64,000 bases of DNA from Mycoplasmatota bacterium (GCA_018394295.1 CP074573.1:186001-250000), one strand, 5' to 3'. Counted from the first letter of the stretch, positions 37,071 to 46,768 are shown. The notes: a model not told the origin generated them from the sequence alone. Numbers and translations are program-made.

Positions 37071-38080
37071 TTTAAACACCCTTTTTCACTTAATAATTCA
37101 AGAATTTGAATAGCGTTTAATGCAGCACCTTTTCTTAAGTTGTCTCCAACAACCCACATAGATAAAGCATTTTTAGATATTAATGCTTTTCTTATTCGTC
37201 CAACATATACATTATCTTTTCCATTGACATCTAAAGGAGTTGGATAGACTTCTTCTTTAAGGTTGTCCATAACTGTAATACCAGGCGCTTTTTCAAATAG
37301 ATTTATGGCTATTTCCTTAGTAATTGTTTCTTTTGTTTCTATTGTAATTGCTTCTGAGTGACAATTTAAAACAGGTACTCTAACAGCTGTTGGTTCTATC
37401 TGTATATTAGGGTCTTGTAGAATTTTTTTTGTTTCATTAACCATCTTCATTTCTTCACGTGAATACCCATTATCTAAGAAAATATCGATGTGTGGTAAAA
37501 GATTAAATGAAATTGGTTTAGGATAAACCTCAGATTTTAAATCTTCTTTATTAAGTGATTTAAGAGACAATCTCCTTAATTCATCTATCCCTTTATAACC
37601 TGTCCCTGAAACTGACTGATAGGTTGATACCCAAATATTTTTAATTAAAGAAAAATCATAGAGGGGCTTTAAAGCCACAACCATTTGAATGGTTGAACAA
37701 TTAGGATTCGCTATAATTCCTTTATGATTAAATGCAGCTTCTGGATTTACTTCTGGAACGACAAGTGGTACATCATTATCCATTCTAAATGCATTACTAT
37801 TATCTATTACAATACAACTTCTTTTAACCGCTTCTTTTGCCAATAATTTACTAACATCTGATTCAGCACTGAATATTGCGACATTCACATCAGTAAAAGA
37901 TTCAGGTTTAGCCTCTTCTACAATATATTTTTTCCCTCTAAAATCAATTTCTTTTCCTGCTGAACGTTTTGAAGCAAGTAGTTTTAATGAATCTATCTTA
38001 ATTTTTCTTTGATCAAGTATTTTTAATATTTCTTGTCCTACTAATCCTGTTGATCCAACAATAGCTAGATTTATTTTCAT
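37067..38080 (-). CDS. asd: Aspartate-semialdehyde dehydrogenase
   Basis: 337 residues. It converts aspartyl phosphate to the semialdehyde with NADPH. The nucleotide loop is GSTGLVGQEIL, the catalytic Cys128 lies in NPNCSTIQMV, and the His partner is in VLNCHSEAITIE. It is first in the minus-strand operon, after AAGGAGG, and shares an intergenic region of about 100 bases with divergent thrC. Confidence 0.95.
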   Translation of the reverse strand: MKINLAIVGSTGLVGQEILKILDQRKIKIDSLKLLASKRSAGKEIDFRGKKYIVEEAKPESFTDVNVAIFSAESDVSKLLAKEAVKRSCIVIDNSNAFRMDNDVPLVVPEVNPEAAFNHKGIIANPNCSTIQMVVALKPLYDFSLIKNIWVSTYQSVSGTGYKGIDELRRLSLKSLNKEDLKSEVYPKPISFNLLPHIDIFLDNGYSREEMKMVNETKKILQDPNIQIEPTAVRVPVLNCHSEAITIETKETITKEIAINLFEKAPGITVMDNLKEEVYPTPLDVNGKDNVYVGRIRKALISKNALSMWVVGDNLRKGAALNAIQILELLSEKGCLK

Positions 38081-38195
38081 AACATATACCTCCTTGTTTG
38101 TCCGTTTATAAAAAACACTTGTATTTTATACGAAAACATTATAACATATAAAATAGATTAAACAATAGTTTTTTAGAAAATTCTTGGAGGTTAAC
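38081..38195. promoter_or_regulatory. Divergent promoter region, asd / thrC
   Basis: About 115 bases hold the ribosome sites of both operons (AAGGAGG facing asd, TTGGAGG facing thrC) and AT-rich promoter material. A possible thrC -35/-10 is TTGTAT and TAACAT 17 bases apart near 38119-38147. There is no room for a T-box or a large riboswitch. Confidence 0.5.
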
Positions 38196-39686
38196 ATGTT
38201 AGATGTGAAATATCAAAGTACACGAGGAGAAGAAGTGAATGTTTCTTCATCAGAGGCAATCATTAAAGGAATCGCAAATGATGGAGGTTTATATGTACCA
38301 ACTAAATTTCCTGTTATTGACTTACCATTAGATGAACTAACTGAAATGAGTTATAAAGAATTAGCTTTTTATATTATGAAAAAATATTTTACTGATTTTG
38401 ATGATAAAGAACTTAAAGAATGTATTAATAATGCCTATGATGGAAAGTTTGAATCAATAGATATAGCACCCTCAGTTAAAAAGCAAGGTGTTTATTTTCT
38501 AGAACTATATCATGGTCCAACCCTTGCTTTTAAAGATATGGCTTTATCAATACTTCCTTATTTATTAAAAACTGCATCTAAGAAATTAAATATAACTAAG
38601 GAGATAATTATACTTACCGCTACATCAGGAGATACAGGGAAAGCAGCGCTTGAAGGATTTTCTAATGTAGAAGGGGTTAAGGTTATCGTATTTTATCCTA
38701 AGAATGGAGTAAGTGATATACAAAAAAGACAAATGATTACACAAAATGGATTGAATACTTTTGTTGTGGGTATTGAAGGGAATTTTGATGATGCTCAAAC
38801 TGGTGTTAAGGAGTTACTTAATAGTAAGGCATTTAATAAAAAGTTAGATGAAAATAATTATATATTCTCATCAGCTAATTCTATAAATATTGGAAGATTA
38901 ATTCCACAAGTCGTTTATTATTTTTATACTTATTTGAAATTATTAAAGAATGGTAGCCTTAAGAAGGATGAAAAAATAAATATTGTTGTTCCTACAGGCA
39001 ATTTTGGGAACATATTAGCAGCATTTTATGCTAAAAAAATGGGGTTGCCTGTAAATAAGCTTAGTTGTGCCTCTAATGAAAATAATATTCTTTATGATTT
39101 CATTAATACAGGAATCTATGATACAAGAAGAACTTTTAAAATGACGAGTTCACCTTCTATGGATATTCTTATTTCAAGTAATTTGGAAAGGCTCTTATAT
39201 GAATTTAGTAATCATGATAGTAAATTAATAATAAGTTTAATGAAAAAAATGAAAGAAGAAGGAATCTATGAGTTACCTAAAAAGCATCAAAAAGGGTTAA
39301 AAGATTTTTATACTGGGTATGCTTGTGAGGATGAAGTATGTAAAACTATTAAAGAGGTATATGATGAAGCAAAATACCTTATAGATCCGCATACATCTGT
39401 TGGCTATTCTGTATACAAAAAATATAAAGAAGATACGAAAGACAATACTAAAACAATCATTGTATCAACTGCTAGTCCTTTTAAGTTCACTAGAAGTGTC
39501 TATCAAGCACTAAATGGAAGTGATGATAATCTTAATGATTTTGATTTAATTAATAAACTAGCTGATTATACAAGATTAGAGGTACCAAACGCTATTAAGG
39601 ATATAGAAAATAGAGAAATTCTTCATAAGTGTACCTGTAATAAGGATGAAATGATGATGATAGTAAAAAAAATATTAAGTATATAG
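38196..39686 (+). CDS. thrC: Threonine synthase
   Basis: 496 residues. PLP enzyme that turns O-phosphohomoserine into threonine. The PLP Lys is K113 in YHGPTLAFKDMAL, and the phosphate-binding region includes TATSGDTGKAAL. The N-terminal part (STRGEEVNVSSSEAIIKGIA and GGLYVP) and overall length are of the longer class-2 type. ATG at 38196 follows TTGGAGG; the TTG inside that site is not the start. It is first gene of the plus-strand thr operon. Confidence 0.95.
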   Translation: MLDVKYQSTRGEEVNVSSSEAIIKGIANDGGLYVPTKFPVIDLPLDELTEMSYKELAFYIMKKYFTDFDDKELKECINNAYDGKFESIDIAPSVKKQGVYFLELYHGPTLAFKDMALSILPYLLKTASKKLNITKEIIILTATSGDTGKAALEGFSNVEGVKVIVFYPKNGVSDIQKRQMITQNGLNTFVVGIEGNFDDAQTGVKELLNSKAFNKKLDENNYIFSSANSINIGRLIPQVVYYFYTYLKLLKNGSLKKDEKINIVVPTGNFGNILAAFYAKKMGLPVNKLSCASNENNILYDFINTGIYDTRRTFKMTSSPSMDILISSNLERLLYEFSNHDSKLIISLMKKMKEEGIYELPKKHQKGLKDFYTGYACEDEVCKTIKEVYDEAKYLIDPHTSVGYSVYKKYKEDTKDNTKTIIVSTASPFKFTRSVYQALNGSDDNLNDFDLINKLADYTRLEVPNAIKDIENREILHKCTCNKDEMMMIVKKILSI

Positions 39687-39695
39687 GTGATGGTA

Positions 39696-40583
39696 ATGAT
39701 AGAGATAAGAGTACCAGCTACAAGTGCAAATATAGGTCCAGGATTTGATTGTCTTGGTGTTGCTTTAAATTTATATAATCGTTATTATATAGAAGAAATT
39801 GAAGAAGGTTTAATAATTGAAGGTTGTGATAAAGAATACCAAAATGAAAATAATTTAATATACATCTCAATAATAAAATGCTTTAAAAAAGTCGGATATA
39901 AACATAAGGGAATAAAGATTAAAATAAAACAGGATATTCCTGTTTCAAGGGGATTAGGAAGCAGTGCTGCTTGTATCTTAGGGGGGATTATAGGCGCAAA
40001 TAAGATAGCGGGAGGACTTTTAAGTAAAGAAGAGATTTTACAATTAGCGACTAAAATTGAAGGACATCCTGATAATGTAGCGCCTGCATTATTTGGTGGG
40101 ATGAAGGTTTCTTTATTAGAAGATAGTAAAGTATACCATAGTAGGATAAAAATCGCTAAGGGATTAAAATTTATTGCTTTAATACCAAACTTCAAACTTT
40201 CAACAGATAAATCAAGAGCGATACTTCCAAATACAATACTTCGTAAAGATGGTGTTTTTAATGTGGGTAGAGTATCTTTACTGATATCATCATTAATCAA
40301 TGGGCAATTTGATTTAATTAAAATTGCTTGTGAAGATAGCTTACATCAAAAATACAGAGGTAGTCTTATAGAAGACTATGATAGTATAATAAACTATTGT
40401 GAGAGCCTAGATAGTTTAGGTGTTTTTTTAAGTGGTGCTGGGCCTACTATTATGGTAATATTAGAAGAAAGTAATAAAAGTTTTTATAATGAAATAGTAA
40501 GTTATTTGAGTAGATTTAAAAAAAGTTGGATGGTTAAAGAATTAAATATAGATTTTGATGGAGCGATTATAAAAAAATATTGA
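39696..40583 (+). CDS. thrB: Homoserine kinase
   Basis: 295 residues, GHMP kinase family. It makes O-phosphohomoserine for ThrC. It opens with [19 protein letters not shown], has the nucleotide loop [16 protein letters not shown] and the C-terminal motif [12 protein letters not shown] at 39696 is chosen over two nearer in-frame starts because GGTGAT at the thrC stop then has proper spacing. Nine bases separate it from thrC. Confidence 0.95.
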   Translation: MIEIRVPATSANIGPGFDCLGVALNLYNRYYIEEIEEGLIIEGCDKEYQNENNLIYISIIKCFKKVGYKHKGIKIKIKQDIPVSRGLGSSAACILGGIIGANKIAGGLLSKEEILQLATKIEGHPDNVAPALFGGMKVSLLEDSKVYHSRIKIAKGLKFIALIPNFKLSTDKSRAILPNTILRKDGVFNVGRVSLLISSLINGQFDLIKIACEDSLHQKYRGSLIEDYDSIINYCESLDSLGVFLSGAGPTIMVILEESNKSFYNEIVSYLSRFKKSWMVKELNIDFDGAIIKKY

Positions 40584-40619
40584 CAAATAGATGAATGTCT
40601 TTAAAGGAGAGATATTTAT

Positions 40620-41057
40620 ATGAATAGTAAATATTTAGTGATAGATAAGGAAATACTTCCAGATGTATTTGAAAAAGTTTTACAAGCTAAAGAATTATTA
40701 CGAATGGAAAGAGTAAAGGAAGTAACTGAAGCAGTTAAAAGTGTTGGGATTAGTAGAAGTACATTTTATAAGTATAAGGATCGGGTATTTTCTCTATCTG
40801 AAAGTTCAAGAGGTAAGATGGTTAGTATATCTTTTTTACTTAAACATAAGACAGGATTATTATCAAAAGTAATTAATTTAATATCTGATAATAATGGAAA
40901 TGTATTAACGATAAATCAAGATATACCCATTAATAATGTTGCTAATATATCTATTACATTTGACATAACAAATATAACAAAAAGACTCACAGATATTTTA
41001 AGTGATATAGAAAGATTAGAAGGTGTTGAAAAGTTCAATCTTATGTCGATGGAATAA
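40620..41057 (+). CDS. ACT-domain protein, PheB/UPF0735 type
   Basis: 145 residues. The N-terminal half is helical with a [18 protein letters not shown] element resembling a helix-turn-helix. The C-terminal half (about 70-143) is an ACT domain ([20 protein letters not shown]), which usually binds an amino acid. Family members are often beside homoserine dehydrogenase genes, so a regulatory role in this pathway is likely but unproven. It starts after AAAGGAGA, 36 bases past thrB. Confidence 0.85.
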   Translation: MNSKYLVIDKEILPDVFEKVLQAKELLRMERVKEVTEAVKSVGISRSTFYKYKDRVFSLSESSRGKMVSISFLLKHKTGLLSKVINLISDNNGNVLTINQDIPINNVANISITFDITNITKRLTDILSDIERLEGVEKFNLMSME

Positions 41058-41082
41058 AATAAATTTTATTTAGTTATAGTTA

Positions 41083-41126
41083 ATAAAAAAGAGTAATTCA
41101 ACTGCCAGTTGAATCACTCTTTTATT
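41083..41126 (+). terminator. Terminator of the thr operon
   Basis: AAAAGAGTaATTCAACT pairs with AGTTGAATcACTCTTTT over a three-base loop, with T following. Confidence 0.85.
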
Positions 41127-41186
41127 AGTTGATTGACTTATTTATTATTAAATTCTATAATTATATTAGAAATTAGGAGGTAAAGT

Positions 41187-41930
41187 ATGGATAATAAAAA
41201 AATAGGTTTATTTTTACAGGGATTAAGAAAAGAAAAAAAGATGACACAACTAGATTTAGCGACTCAATTAAACGTTACCCATCAGACGGTTTCTAAATGG
41301 GAAAATGGTGATAGCATTCCTGATATTTCTACACTATCATCATTAGCGGAGTATTACCAAATTACAATAGATGAAATACTTCAGGGTGAAAGAAATATAA
41401 AAGAAGTTAAAGCTGATGATATATTACATACATGTAAAGTAAAATTAATTGCCCGTTTAGGAAGTGTTGTAATGATCTTCATTTCATTATTTTTATATTA
41501 TTTAAGTGAGAAGCTAAAAATCGGTGATCACTTTGAACCGATAAACAACTTTGATCCGTTTAATATGGGAGATACCATTATCACATATAACCTTACAGGG
41601 TTTGATTTAGTATTTAAAGCGACTAGTTTAACTATTTATACAGGTGGTATATGGATTATCTTTTTATCAGTATTGGTATTACTGACTATATTTGGTTTAG
41701 AAGTATTTTCTGTTTTCAAAAGAAACGAATTATACGCATATATAGGAGAAGAGACCTACTTTATGATAAAAAAAATAACAGAAATTGTTATGTTAATAGG
41801 ATTTTCATTTATTCTGATTGGCGCAATCTTTAACAGTTCTGTACAAGTGAATACAGGTTATATAATTGGTTTCTTATTTACAATAGGATTATTTGGGATA
41901 AACTTTTGGGAAAAGAAACAATCAATATAA
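41187..41930 (+). CDS. XRE-family membrane-anchored regulator
   Basis: 247 residues. The XRE helix-turn-helix spans residues 5-60 (KKMTQLDLATQLNVTHQTVS, then KWENGDSIPDISTLSSLA). Four membrane segments follow, near 93-110, 150-175, 200-220 and 222-240. Sixteen bases separate it from the MACPF lipoprotein gene, so the two form an operon, and it is likely to sense the envelope and control this unit. The start follows TAGGAGG. Its helix-turn-helix resembles that of the larger fusion at 12008. Confidence 0.85.
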   Translation: MDNKKIGLFLQGLRKEKKMTQLDLATQLNVTHQTVSKWENGDSIPDISTLSSLAEYYQITIDEILQGERNIKEVKADDILHTCKVKLIARLGSVVMIFISLFLYYLSEKLKIGDHFEPINNFDPFNMGDTIITYNLTGFDLVFKATSLTIYTGGIWIIFLSVLVLLTIFGLEVFSVFKRNELYAYIGEETYFMIKKITEIVMLIGFSFILIGAIFNSSVQVNTGYIIGFLFTIGLFGINFWEKKQSI

Positions 41931-41946
41931 GATAGAGGTAATCGTT

Positions 41947-43872
41947 ATGAATAAAAATACATTTATTGTAATTATTGTACTCATTTTTCTTAGTGGATGC
42001 ACAATGAAGGATATAAATGAAAAACCAACTATTAAAGGATTAAATACCATAAATTTAACTTATGAAATAGGAAGTCCAACACCCAGTTGGTTAGATGGGA
42101 TAACTGCTAGTGATTCTGAAGATGGAAATTTAACAGAAGCAATTAATGTAGACTCTGTAAATGTTAATATGAACAAAATTGGAAGTTATCCAGTTACGTA
42201 TTCTGTCACTGATAAATCAGGTAATACAACGACAGAAGAAGTAATGGTTCATATAAAGGATTTAAGAGCACCAACAATCCGTGGGTTCTCTGATTTATCA
42301 ATCGATGTTGGTAGTAATACTAAACCTGATTGGATGAATCATGTGGATGCTAAAGATAATTATGATGGTATAATAACTGATTATATAACGATTGATGATT
42401 CACAGGTTGATTATACAACCCCAGGATATTATAAGGTTTATTATAATATAATGGATAGTAGTTATAATTTAACGCAAGCAGAGATAACTTTAAAAGTTCT
42501 CGGTGAAGAAGGAAGTATCACAAAACCTATTGAAATAGGAAGTAGTTCTATTATTTCTGGAGCAGATTTTTCATATGGAGAATATAAAATTGAAATCACG
42601 ATTAATTCTATAAAAAGAGGTCAAGAAGTTGAAACCATTATCTTTGATGAAAATGAAGAACATTCGATTGATAAAAATAGTGAATACATTTTAACTAATA
42701 TGACTATTAAGTTATTAGATATTAATGAAACTAATAATTATTATCAAACAAATGGCTTTTCTAAATGGGATGATTTTAAGATGGTTTCAATTGATGGTCA
42801 AACCTATAACCGTATTTATTCAGATAATATACAAAATAAATTAGAAGAGTGTTCATTAAATAAAGGACGCTCATGTTCTGTAAATATGATAAATGTAGTT
42901 GATAAAGATAAAGAGTTACTTATCAATTATAATACACAATGGTTTAGTATTCCGATAGAAACTATTGAAAATCCATGGGAACATGTAACCTATGGAATTG
43001 GATATGGAATAGATGTTGTTAGATCAAATTATGCTGACAGTGATGGGATAAAAACTTGTGCTGGTATATATTATTTAGATTGGTTAGATTCATTGCAGTT
43101 TGGAAAGACTAATATAAGAAATGATAGTAAACCGATAACTTATACTGCATATAGTTATGAGAGTCTCGTAAATCAATTGAATGGTTCTTATAGATTTTCT
43201 AATATTGTTTCAGAAAAAGATGGATTGTATATCACAGATAAATTAAATGGTTTTCCAGAAAAAGAACAGTATAATCAATATAAAAGAAATCTATACTACG
43301 CATTAGAACAGGATATTCCAAGATATTCACTTTCTTTACCAGATTATCAAACTAACCTGCTTCCATATGAATATTTAAGACCCAACTTTTTAAGCTATTT
43401 GGATAAATTGAGTGCAAATCAAATGAGTTATAATAGTTTTTTTAATTTATTTGGAACCCATGTCATCTCAAATGTTATAATTGGTGGAAGACTAGAGATG
43501 TATTGTATGATTCAATCAAATGATGAAGATGCAAATTTGAAATCAAAGTGTAGTCAAATTTCAGCTATAATAGAAGATGAGACAGCTTCTAGTAATCCAT
43601 TTGAAATTGATTTTACTGCTAATAGGACTATATTAACAACATGTAGAGGCGGAGATACCAATTTTATTTTAGATAAAGCTGATTACCTTGATTGGATGAA
43701 TTCATTTGATAATCAAAGTGATGAAAATACATATACCTTAATCGCATTTGGTGAGGATGGATTAATTCCAATATGGGAATTACTTCCTCCATCTTATGAG
43801 CATTTAAAAAACACTATGGAAGCCAAATTCATAGAATATGCATCAAATAGTAGTAATATCATGAAAAAATAA
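41947..43872 (+). CDS. MACPF-domain lipoprotein with Ig-like modules
   Basis: 641 residues. The lipoprotein signal ends at LSGC, Cys18. Two Ig-like modules of DUF5011 type lie near 27-104 and 108-185 (each with a DxxDGxxT and DKSGN-like pattern). A beta module near 192-345 resembles DUF4352. Residues about 348-640 carry MACPF hallmarks: GIGYGIDV at the entry, FGTHVISNVIIGGRLE (502-517; consensus YGTHxxxxxxxGG), and the exit LDWMNSF...GLIPIWELLPP. MACPF proteins insert beta-hairpins into membranes; whether this one forms pores is unknown. It is co-transcribed with the XRE regulator. Confidence 0.85.
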   Translation: MNKNTFIVIIVLIFLSGCTMKDINEKPTIKGLNTINLTYEIGSPTPSWLDGITASDSEDGNLTEAINVDSVNVNMNKIGSYPVTYSVTDKSGNTTTEEVMVHIKDLRAPTIRGFSDLSIDVGSNTKPDWMNHVDAKDNYDGIITDYITIDDSQVDYTTPGYYKVYYNIMDSSYNLTQAEITLKVLGEEGSITKPIEIGSSSIISGADFSYGEYKIEITINSIKRGQEVETIIFDENEEHSIDKNSEYILTNMTIKLLDINETNNYYQTNGFSKWDDFKMVSIDGQTYNRIYSDNIQNKLEECSLNKGRSCSVNMINVVDKDKELLINYNTQWFSIPIETIENPWEHVTYGIGYGIDVVRSNYADSDGIKTCAGIYYLDWLDSLQFGKTNIRNDSKPITYTAYSYESLVNQLNGSYRFSNIVSEKDGLYITDKLNGFPEKEQYNQYKRNLYYALEQDIPRYSLSLPDYQTNLLPYEYLRPNFLSYLDKLSANQMSYNSFFNLFGTHVISNVIIGGRLEMYCMIQSNDEDANLKSKCSQISAIIEDETASSNPFEIDFTANRTILTTCRGGDTNFILDKADYLDWMNSFDNQSDENTYTLIAFGEDGLIPIWELLPPSYEHLKNTMEAKFIEYASNSSNIMKK

Positions 43873-43890
43873 GTATAGTATTTAGTAAAT

Positions 43891-43927
43891 AAAAAGTCTT
43901 TGACTAGTGAAGTCAAGGATTTTTTTA
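43891..43927 (+). terminator. Terminator after MACPF gene, dispersed hairpin copy 5
   Basis: AAAAAGTCTTTGACT pairs with AGTCAAGGATTTTTT, 19 bases after the stop codon. It shares AGTCTTTGA and TCAAGGA with the family. The group II intron begins within a few bases of its T run. Confidence 0.85.
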
Positions 43928-44431
43928 AGTGTGCCAGGCATGTCTATTAACTAGGTGGTGAAAGTCCACTACACGGGAAGATGACTAAAGTGTTAGCCAA
44001 GTACAAGGGCGCCTATTGCGAAGTAGGGTCTGAAGGAAGTAGGAGGCAAAATTTTGGCTCGAGGAACACGAATCACATCAGGCGGGTATTATGGATGAGT
44101 TTGCTTAACAAAACAAAGTCCGTAGTCATCAAAGCAATAATACACGTAAATGTGGCGAGTATATGAAATGAAAGTGAATAGACTTACCCTGGGAGATCTC
44201 ATGGACACGTCACGAGCGTGGTTGAAAAAGATTTATCGTGAGAAGTCAGCAGAGCCATAGTAGGGTCCAAACCGAAGGGCGAAACAGTATGTTTAATTGT
44301 AAATGTAAATTATAAGACTATATGAACAGTAGAAAATCAGGATTACCTACCTAACTTCGATGGTATCGTAAGGAACCTAGGAGCCTTTAGGACAAACAGT
44401 ATGGTCTTAACAATGAAAGGAGCAATTACTA

Positions 44432-45703
44432 ATGGAAAATCTTCTAGAATTAATCTTAAGTAACTGCAATTTAAATGAAGCCATCGCTAGAGTAGTGAAG
44501 AATAAAGGTGCTGCTGGAATTGATGGGATGAATGTTGAACAAGGAAGATTACATTTTATGAAACATGGTGATGAAATTAAAAGAGCCATAAGAAATAGAA
44601 AGTATAAACCTAACCCCGTTAGGAGAGTAGAAATACCAAAACCTGATGGTGGGGTAAGACTACTAGGAATACCAACGGTTATAGATAGAATCATTCAACA
44701 AGCCATTAATCAAGTGCTATCACCAATTTTTGAGAAACAATTTAGTGACTCTAGTTTTGGATTTAGACCAAATCGAGGTTGTCATATGGCAATTGAGAGA
44801 AGTTTAATGTATTTAAATGATGGTTACAAAGTAATAGTTGATACGGATTTAGAGAAATTCTTTGATAAGGTTAACCATGATAAACTCATGCAAATATTAT
44901 CTTTAACAATTAAAGATAGTGATTTAATGAGTTTGATAAGGAAATATCTAGTTAGTGGTATCATGATAAATGGAGTCGTAATAGATAGTGAGGAAGGAAC
45001 ACCACAAGGAGGACCATTAAGTCCATTATTATCAAATATCATGCTTAATGAACTAGATAAAGAGTTAACTAAAAGAGGATTAAGATTTGTACGATATGCC
45101 GATGACTGTAATATATATGTAAAAAGTATACGTGCAGGACAAAGAGTAATGGAGAGTATAACTAACTTTATTGAAAAGAAGTTAAAACTCAAAGTTAATC
45201 AGAGTAAAAGCAAAGTAGATTACTATAATAAAGGAATCAAATTTTTAGGCTTTGGCTTTTACTACAATCCCAGGCACAGACAAGTTAGAATCAAAGTACA
45301 TCCAAAATCAATTAAAAGAATAAAAGAAAAGATTAAGAAATTAACATCTAGAAGATGGAGTATCAGTTTAGATTATCGGTTACTCAAAATAAAACAACTT
45401 ATAACAGGTTGGGTTAATTATTATAAAGTAGCCGATATGAAATGGTTATTGATAAAATTAGATGAACAAATAAGATTTCGTGTAAGAATGTGTATTTGGA
45501 AAGCATGGAAAAAGATTGGGAAACGATTTAAATCCCTAAGGAAACTAGGCGCAAGTCGTCAAAAGGCTTGGGAATACGCAAACAGTAGAAAAAGCTATGC
45601 GCGAATCGCACATAGCTTTATCTTAACAACTACGATTACAAATAAAAGATTAGAACGTCGTGGTCTAATATCAATGACCGAATATTATTTATCTGTTAGA
45701 TAA
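44432..45703 (+). CDS. ltrA: Group II intron reverse transcriptase/maturase
   Basis: 423 residues. Reverse transcriptase with SFGFRPNRGCHMAI, EGTPQGGPLSPLLSNIML and active site YADD (222-225). A thumb/maturase X region (about 285-375) and a C-terminal basic part follow; there is no HNH endonuclease domain. It splices and mobilises the surrounding intron, priming cDNA by an endonuclease-independent route. The start follows AAAGGAG. The frame is intact, so the intron may be competent. Confidence 0.93.
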   Translation: MENLLELILSNCNLNEAIARVVKNKGAAGIDGMNVEQGRLHFMKHGDEIKRAIRNRKYKPNPVRRVEIPKPDGGVRLLGIPTVIDRIIQQAINQVLSPIFEKQFSDSSFGFRPNRGCHMAIERSLMYLNDGYKVIVDTDLEKFFDKVNHDKLMQILSLTIKDSDLMSLIRKYLVSGIMINGVVIDSEEGTPQGGPLSPLLSNIMLNELDKELTKRGLRFVRYADDCNIYVKSIRAGQRVMESITNFIEKKLKLKVNQSKSKVDYYNKGIKFLGFGFYYNPRHRQVRIKVHPKSIKRIKEKIKKLTSRRWSISLDYRLLKIKQLITGWVNYYKVADMKWLLIKLDEQIRFRVRMCIWKAWKKIGKRFKSLRKLGASRQKAWEYANSRKSYARIAHSFILTTTITNKRLERRGLISMTEYYLSVR

Positions 45704-45712
45704 CATATTGAA

Positions 45713-45742
45713 CCGCCGTATACCGAACGGTACGTACGGTGG
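45713..45742 (+). ncRNA. Group II intron domain V
   Basis: CCGCCGTA (45713-45720) pairs with TACGGTGG (45735-45742), closing over an inner CC/GG pairing with a GAAC loop. CGC near the 5' side is the catalytic triad. Confidence 0.75.
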
Positions 45743-45795
45743 TGTGAGAGGTCTGAAATGAATAGAAAACTATTTATTTCTTCCTACTCGATTGT

Positions 45796-46067
45796 TTATT
45801 TGTTTTTAATATTATTATATTTGGTTATTAGTTTATTCCAACGACCAGGTATAAGAAATGTTAGAATAATTGCCGTTATCACAAATTGAGCAATTCCTCC
45901 GTAGATATAATACTTATGATCTGAAAAGTATTCTCTTTTAAGTATAATTGACATCGCCAATAAGTGCCCCAAAAAGAAATTGCAGATAAACCTAAATTAA
46001 TATATTGTTGAATATAGAAACTTTTTTTCCCTTTTTTATAGATTTTAATTACTTTGCGTTCTTTCAT
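45796..46067 (-). pseudogene. Frameshifted small membrane protein
   Basis: From ATG at 46067 the frame reads MKERKVIKIYKKGKKSFYIQ...AISF and then runs into nonsense, while the next frame continues GHLLAMSIILKREYFSDHKY...FVITAIILTFLIPGRW to a stop at 45798. The join lies in a TTTTTGGGG run near 45970, and total length is one base short of a multiple of three. So a single base was lost from a roughly 90-residue protein with two membrane segments. Its end lies four bases from the intron. Confidence 0.65.
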
Positions 46068-46190
46068 AATCCCACCCCGTTTAATTATAAATTTAATAAT
46101 TATATTACATATGTAAATGTTGTATCAAACAACTTCTTTTACATAACAAATATTATTGAATTATACGTTTACCTAAATATTATATTATTA

Positions 46191-46220
46191 TTGAAGTTAT
46201 CCTATTTATAATGATATAAT
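46191..46220 (+). promoter_or_regulatory. Sigma-A promoter of GNAT/APH pair
   Basis: TTGAAG (46191-46196) and TATAAT (46215-46220) lie 18 bases apart and 48 bases before the GNAT start. Confidence 0.6.
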
Positions 46221-46267
46221 TTACCTATATCAGAAAAAATGGAATGGTTTAACTGAGGAGGTAAATG

Positions 46268-46768
46268 ATGGAATTTAAACTTAAAAATATTACACTTAGA
46301 ACAGTAGTAGTTGATGATTTAAAAGAAGTTGCAAGAATATGGAACTTTGAAAAAGGAGAAATTACATTAGAAGAAGCAAAAGAAGCAATTGAGTGGATGA
46401 ATAAAAATCATAAGTTAAATCAACTACATAAGATTGAACATCTGTGTTTTGCTATATTTGAAAATAATACCAGAAAAATAATTGGTTGGTGTGGTTTAGA
46501 TGGCAGATATGAAAATACTGTTAAGATATTTTATTTAATTGATAAAGATTATAGAAGACGTGGTTATGCAACAGAGTGTTCGAAAAAGCTATTAGAGTAT
46601 GGTTTTTTAAATATGGAAGTTGAAAGAATTGAGGGAGAATGTGCTATAGACAATATTGGATCACAAAAAGTACTTGAGAAATTAAAAATGAAAAAAGTTA
46701 TCAATGAACAAAAAAAGGAGTCACATCATTATTTTATGACTTATAAAGACTATATAAATCTTTATTAG
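46268..46768 (+). CDS. GNAT acetyltransferase, RimJ/RimL-like
   Basis: 166 residues. The acetyl-CoA loop is YRRRGYATECSKKLLEYGF, and the C-terminal signature NIGSQKVLEKLKMKKV is typical of the RimJ/RimL/streptothricin-type branch of GNAT. The target amine cannot be read from sequence. ATG at 46268 leaves six bases from GGAGG; the ATG just before leaves three. The stop codon's last base is the first base of the IS target duplication, and the kinase gene formerly followed 22 bases later. Confidence 0.85.
   Translation: MEFKLKNITLRTVVVDDLKEVARIWNFEKGEITLEEAKEAIEWMNKNHKLNQLHKIEHLCFAIFENNTRKIIGWCGLDGRYENTVKIFYLIDKDYRRRGYATECSKKLLEYGFLNMEVERIEGECAIDNIGSQKVLEKLKMKKVINEQKKESHHYFMTYKDYINLY

Larger units (their letters stand above)
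43931..45792 (+). mobile_element. Group II intron, probably class IIC-like
   Basis: The 5' end GTGCC starts right after a terminator hairpin. About 500 bases of structured, GC-richer RNA region (GGTGGTGAAAGTCCAC and so on) precede the reverse transcriptase gene. Domain V (45713-45742) carries the CGC triad seen in IIC ribozymes, and a domain VI-like hairpin leads to the 3' end CTACTCGAT at about 45792. The maturase lacks an endonuclease domain, and insertion behind a terminator stem is the known habit of IIC introns. Class assignment is inferred from these features, without a structure model. Confidence 0.85.

Noticed and set aside
39785-40300. 171-codon minus-strand ORF
   Set aside because: Opposite-strand shadow of homoserine kinase.
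43981-44166. 61-codon ORF upstream of the reverse transcriptase
   Set aside because: It lies in the structured domain I region of the group II intron; the bases are explained by the ribozyme.
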